Source of the DNA: Desulfobacteraceae bacterium | GTDB lineage: Bacteria > Desulfobacterota > Desulfobacteria > Desulfobacterales > UBA11574 | Direction of reading: 5' to 3' | DNA length: 5,119 nt | Assembly: GCA_002868985.1 (NCBI GenBank) | Contig: PKTV01000338.1 | Span: forward strand, 1 to 5,119 | Shown here: positions 4,235-5,119 of the stretch, piece after piece | Layout: each line of letters opens with the position of its first letter | Position numbering within the stretch: the first letter of the stretch is position 1 | Program-made: the position numbers and the translations under genes | The notes under the pieces: generated by a model | Told to the model about the DNA's origin: nothing | The model's database searches: none | The model's input: the letters and a program-made list of their open reading frames with translations, nothing else

Positions 4235-5119
4235 TTACATTCCGACGGTGTGCAGCGAATCAACGATCCCTTCGAGTTCTGCAAGTATCTGCTTCTCGTT
4301 GAAATGTTTAACCTGTGCCGCACCGCTTGGACAGAATCCGGCACAACTTCCACATCCTTTGCATAGGGCTTCATTGACCACCGAGACACCCATACGGGCA
4401 TTATACTCTATGGCAGTATACGGACAGAGCTCGATGCAGGTCCGGCATCCGGCACACACATCCGGATCGATCCACGATATGATTGGAGCAACCTTCACCT
4501 TCCCAAGAGTGGCCAATGCCAGGGCTTTGACGGCGGCTCCGGAAGCCTGGGAAACCGCATCCGGAATATCTTTGGGGCCCTGACAGGCTCCGGCAAGGAA
4601 AACACCGTCCGTAGCTGTATTCAAGGGACCCAGTTTGGGGTGTTCCTCCAGAAAGAACCCATCTGCACCCTGGTTGACACCAAAGATCCTGCCCATTTCG
4701 TGAGCATCGCTACGAGCCTCCATGGCGACGCAAAGGACAGCCATATCTACCGGAATCCTTAAACGTCTTCCCAAAAGTGTGTCTTCTGCAATGGCAATGA
4801 GTTTACCTTCCTCTTCCGGTTTGACAGCCTGGTCGGTAATCTCAGCCACCTTGCCACGAATGAACCGTGTACCCTCTTCCTGACACCGTTTATAAAATTC
4901 TTCGTAGCCTTTGCCAAAACATCGCATGTCGATGTAAAAATTATAAACCTGGGTGTCGTGACCGACCTTCTCATGAATTAAATGGGCATACTTGAGGGCG
5001 TACATACAGCAAACACGGGAGCAGTATTCATGATAGTTCACATCCCGGCTGCCGATGCAGTGTAAAATGGCCACGCTTTTCGTGGTTCGGGTAAAATCCC
5101 CGTTATCATCTCTGATATA
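4235..5119 (-). CDS. hdrA: HdrA, FAD- and iron-sulfur-containing electron-bifurcating subunit (5' end outside window)
   Basis: The visible 294 C-terminal residues run in an open frame from the right edge to TAA at 4235-4237. A GTG at 5074 is internal: the frame stays open upstream and the HdrA motif CIGSRD follows at once. Counting from that GTG codon, the HdrA cluster cysteines are C6, C18, C22 and C23 (YCSRVCCMY); the spacing C6 to C18 is one residue shorter than in the other HdrA of this window. Then come FYIDMRCFGKGYEEF, the FAD-domain segment DGVFLAGACQGPKDIPDAVSQ in two parts (156-176), and two ferredoxin motifs, C207/C210/C213/C217 and C238/C241/C244/C248, each followed by Pro. HdrA is the flavin site of bifurcation in cytoplasmic Hdr complexes, and its C-terminal ferredoxin is thought to exchange electrons with ferredoxin or MvhD. 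It is the first visible gene of the hdrA-mvhD-frhB-like operon. Confidence 0.95.
   Translation of the reverse strand, partial: YIRDDNGDFTRTTKSVAILHCIGSRDVNYHEYCSRVCCMYALKYAHLIHEKVGHDTQVYNFYIDMRCFGKGYEEFYKRCQEEGTRFIRGKVAEITDQAVKPEEEGKLIAIAEDTLLGRRLRIPVDMAVLCVAMEARSDAHEMGRIFGVNQGADGFFLEEHPKLGPLNTATDGVFLAGACQGPKDIPDAVSQASGAAVKALALATLGKVKVAPIISWIDPDVCAGCRTCIELCPYTAIEYNARMGVSVVNEALCKGCGSCAGFCPSGAAQVKHFNEKQILAELEGIVDSLHTVGM
4331..4456 (-). other. C-terminal two-cluster ferredoxin domain of HdrA
   Basis: Two CxxCxxCxxxCP motifs are seen: CAGCRTCIELCP (4456 downwards) and CKGCGSCAGFCP (to 4331). They are separated by YTAIEYNARMGVSVVNEAL. This domain is typical for full-length HdrA and is absent at the equivalent position after the first core of the receiver-containing HdrA, where an HdrA-N-terminal-like domain follows instead. 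Confidence 0.9.

Noticed and set aside
5072..5074. GTG at 5074 as the start of the right-hand hdrA
   Set aside because: The frame is open for 15 more codons to the edge, no ribosome binding site precedes it, and HdrA needs its FAD-binding first half upstream.

Overview
The window comes from an anaerobe's energy-metabolism region, and all recognisable genes read on the minus strand (right to left). Every product is an iron-sulfur or flavin electron carrier of the heterodisulfide reductase (Hdr) type. HdrA, MvhD and an FrhB/FdhB-like protein together, with moderate base composition and AT-rich spacers carrying short tandem repeats, suggest a sulfate-reducing or syntrophic bacterium of the Desulfobacterota (former Deltaproteobacteria). 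This assignment is an inference from gene content; no marker gene is present.

Layout, in the direction of transcription: (1) the 3' part of an hdrA gene entering from the right edge (4235-5119), with the HdrA-type cysteine motif, the end of the FAD domain and two C-terminal [4Fe-4S] ferredoxin motifs; (2) mvhD (3740-4162); (3) a 382-residue FrhB/FdhB-like iron-sulfur protein with a GTG start (2530-3678). These three probably form one operon, with spacers of 72 and 61 bp, both containing 7-bp-period tandem repeats. (4) A 339-bp non-coding gap (2191-2529) with a long inverted repeat and related direct repeats. (5) A second, unusual hdrA-like gene from 2190 that runs off the left edge (730 codons visible, no stop).

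The second hdrA-like gene is the main discovery candidate. It begins directly at the FAD-binding motif and carries the usual two-cluster ferredoxin insert. It then has a complete CheY/NtrC-type receiver domain (about residues 188-308, with all phosphorylation-site residues) placed exactly between the ferredoxin and the return to the flavin domain. The rest of the HdrA core follows, including the C-x12-C-x3-CC cluster motif. Next comes a domain resembling the N-terminal domain of canonical HdrA, which suggests that a second HdrA module starts just beyond the window. There is no DNA-binding output domain in the visible part, so the simplest reading is a flavin-based electron-transfer protein whose activity or assembly is set by phosphorylation.

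Working model (inference): the FrhB-like protein and MvhD pass electrons to or from HdrA, where flavin-based bifurcation or confurcation takes place, and the receiver-containing HdrA is a regulated paralogue. No hdrB or hdrC, hydrogenase, formate dehydrogenase or histidine kinase lies in the window.
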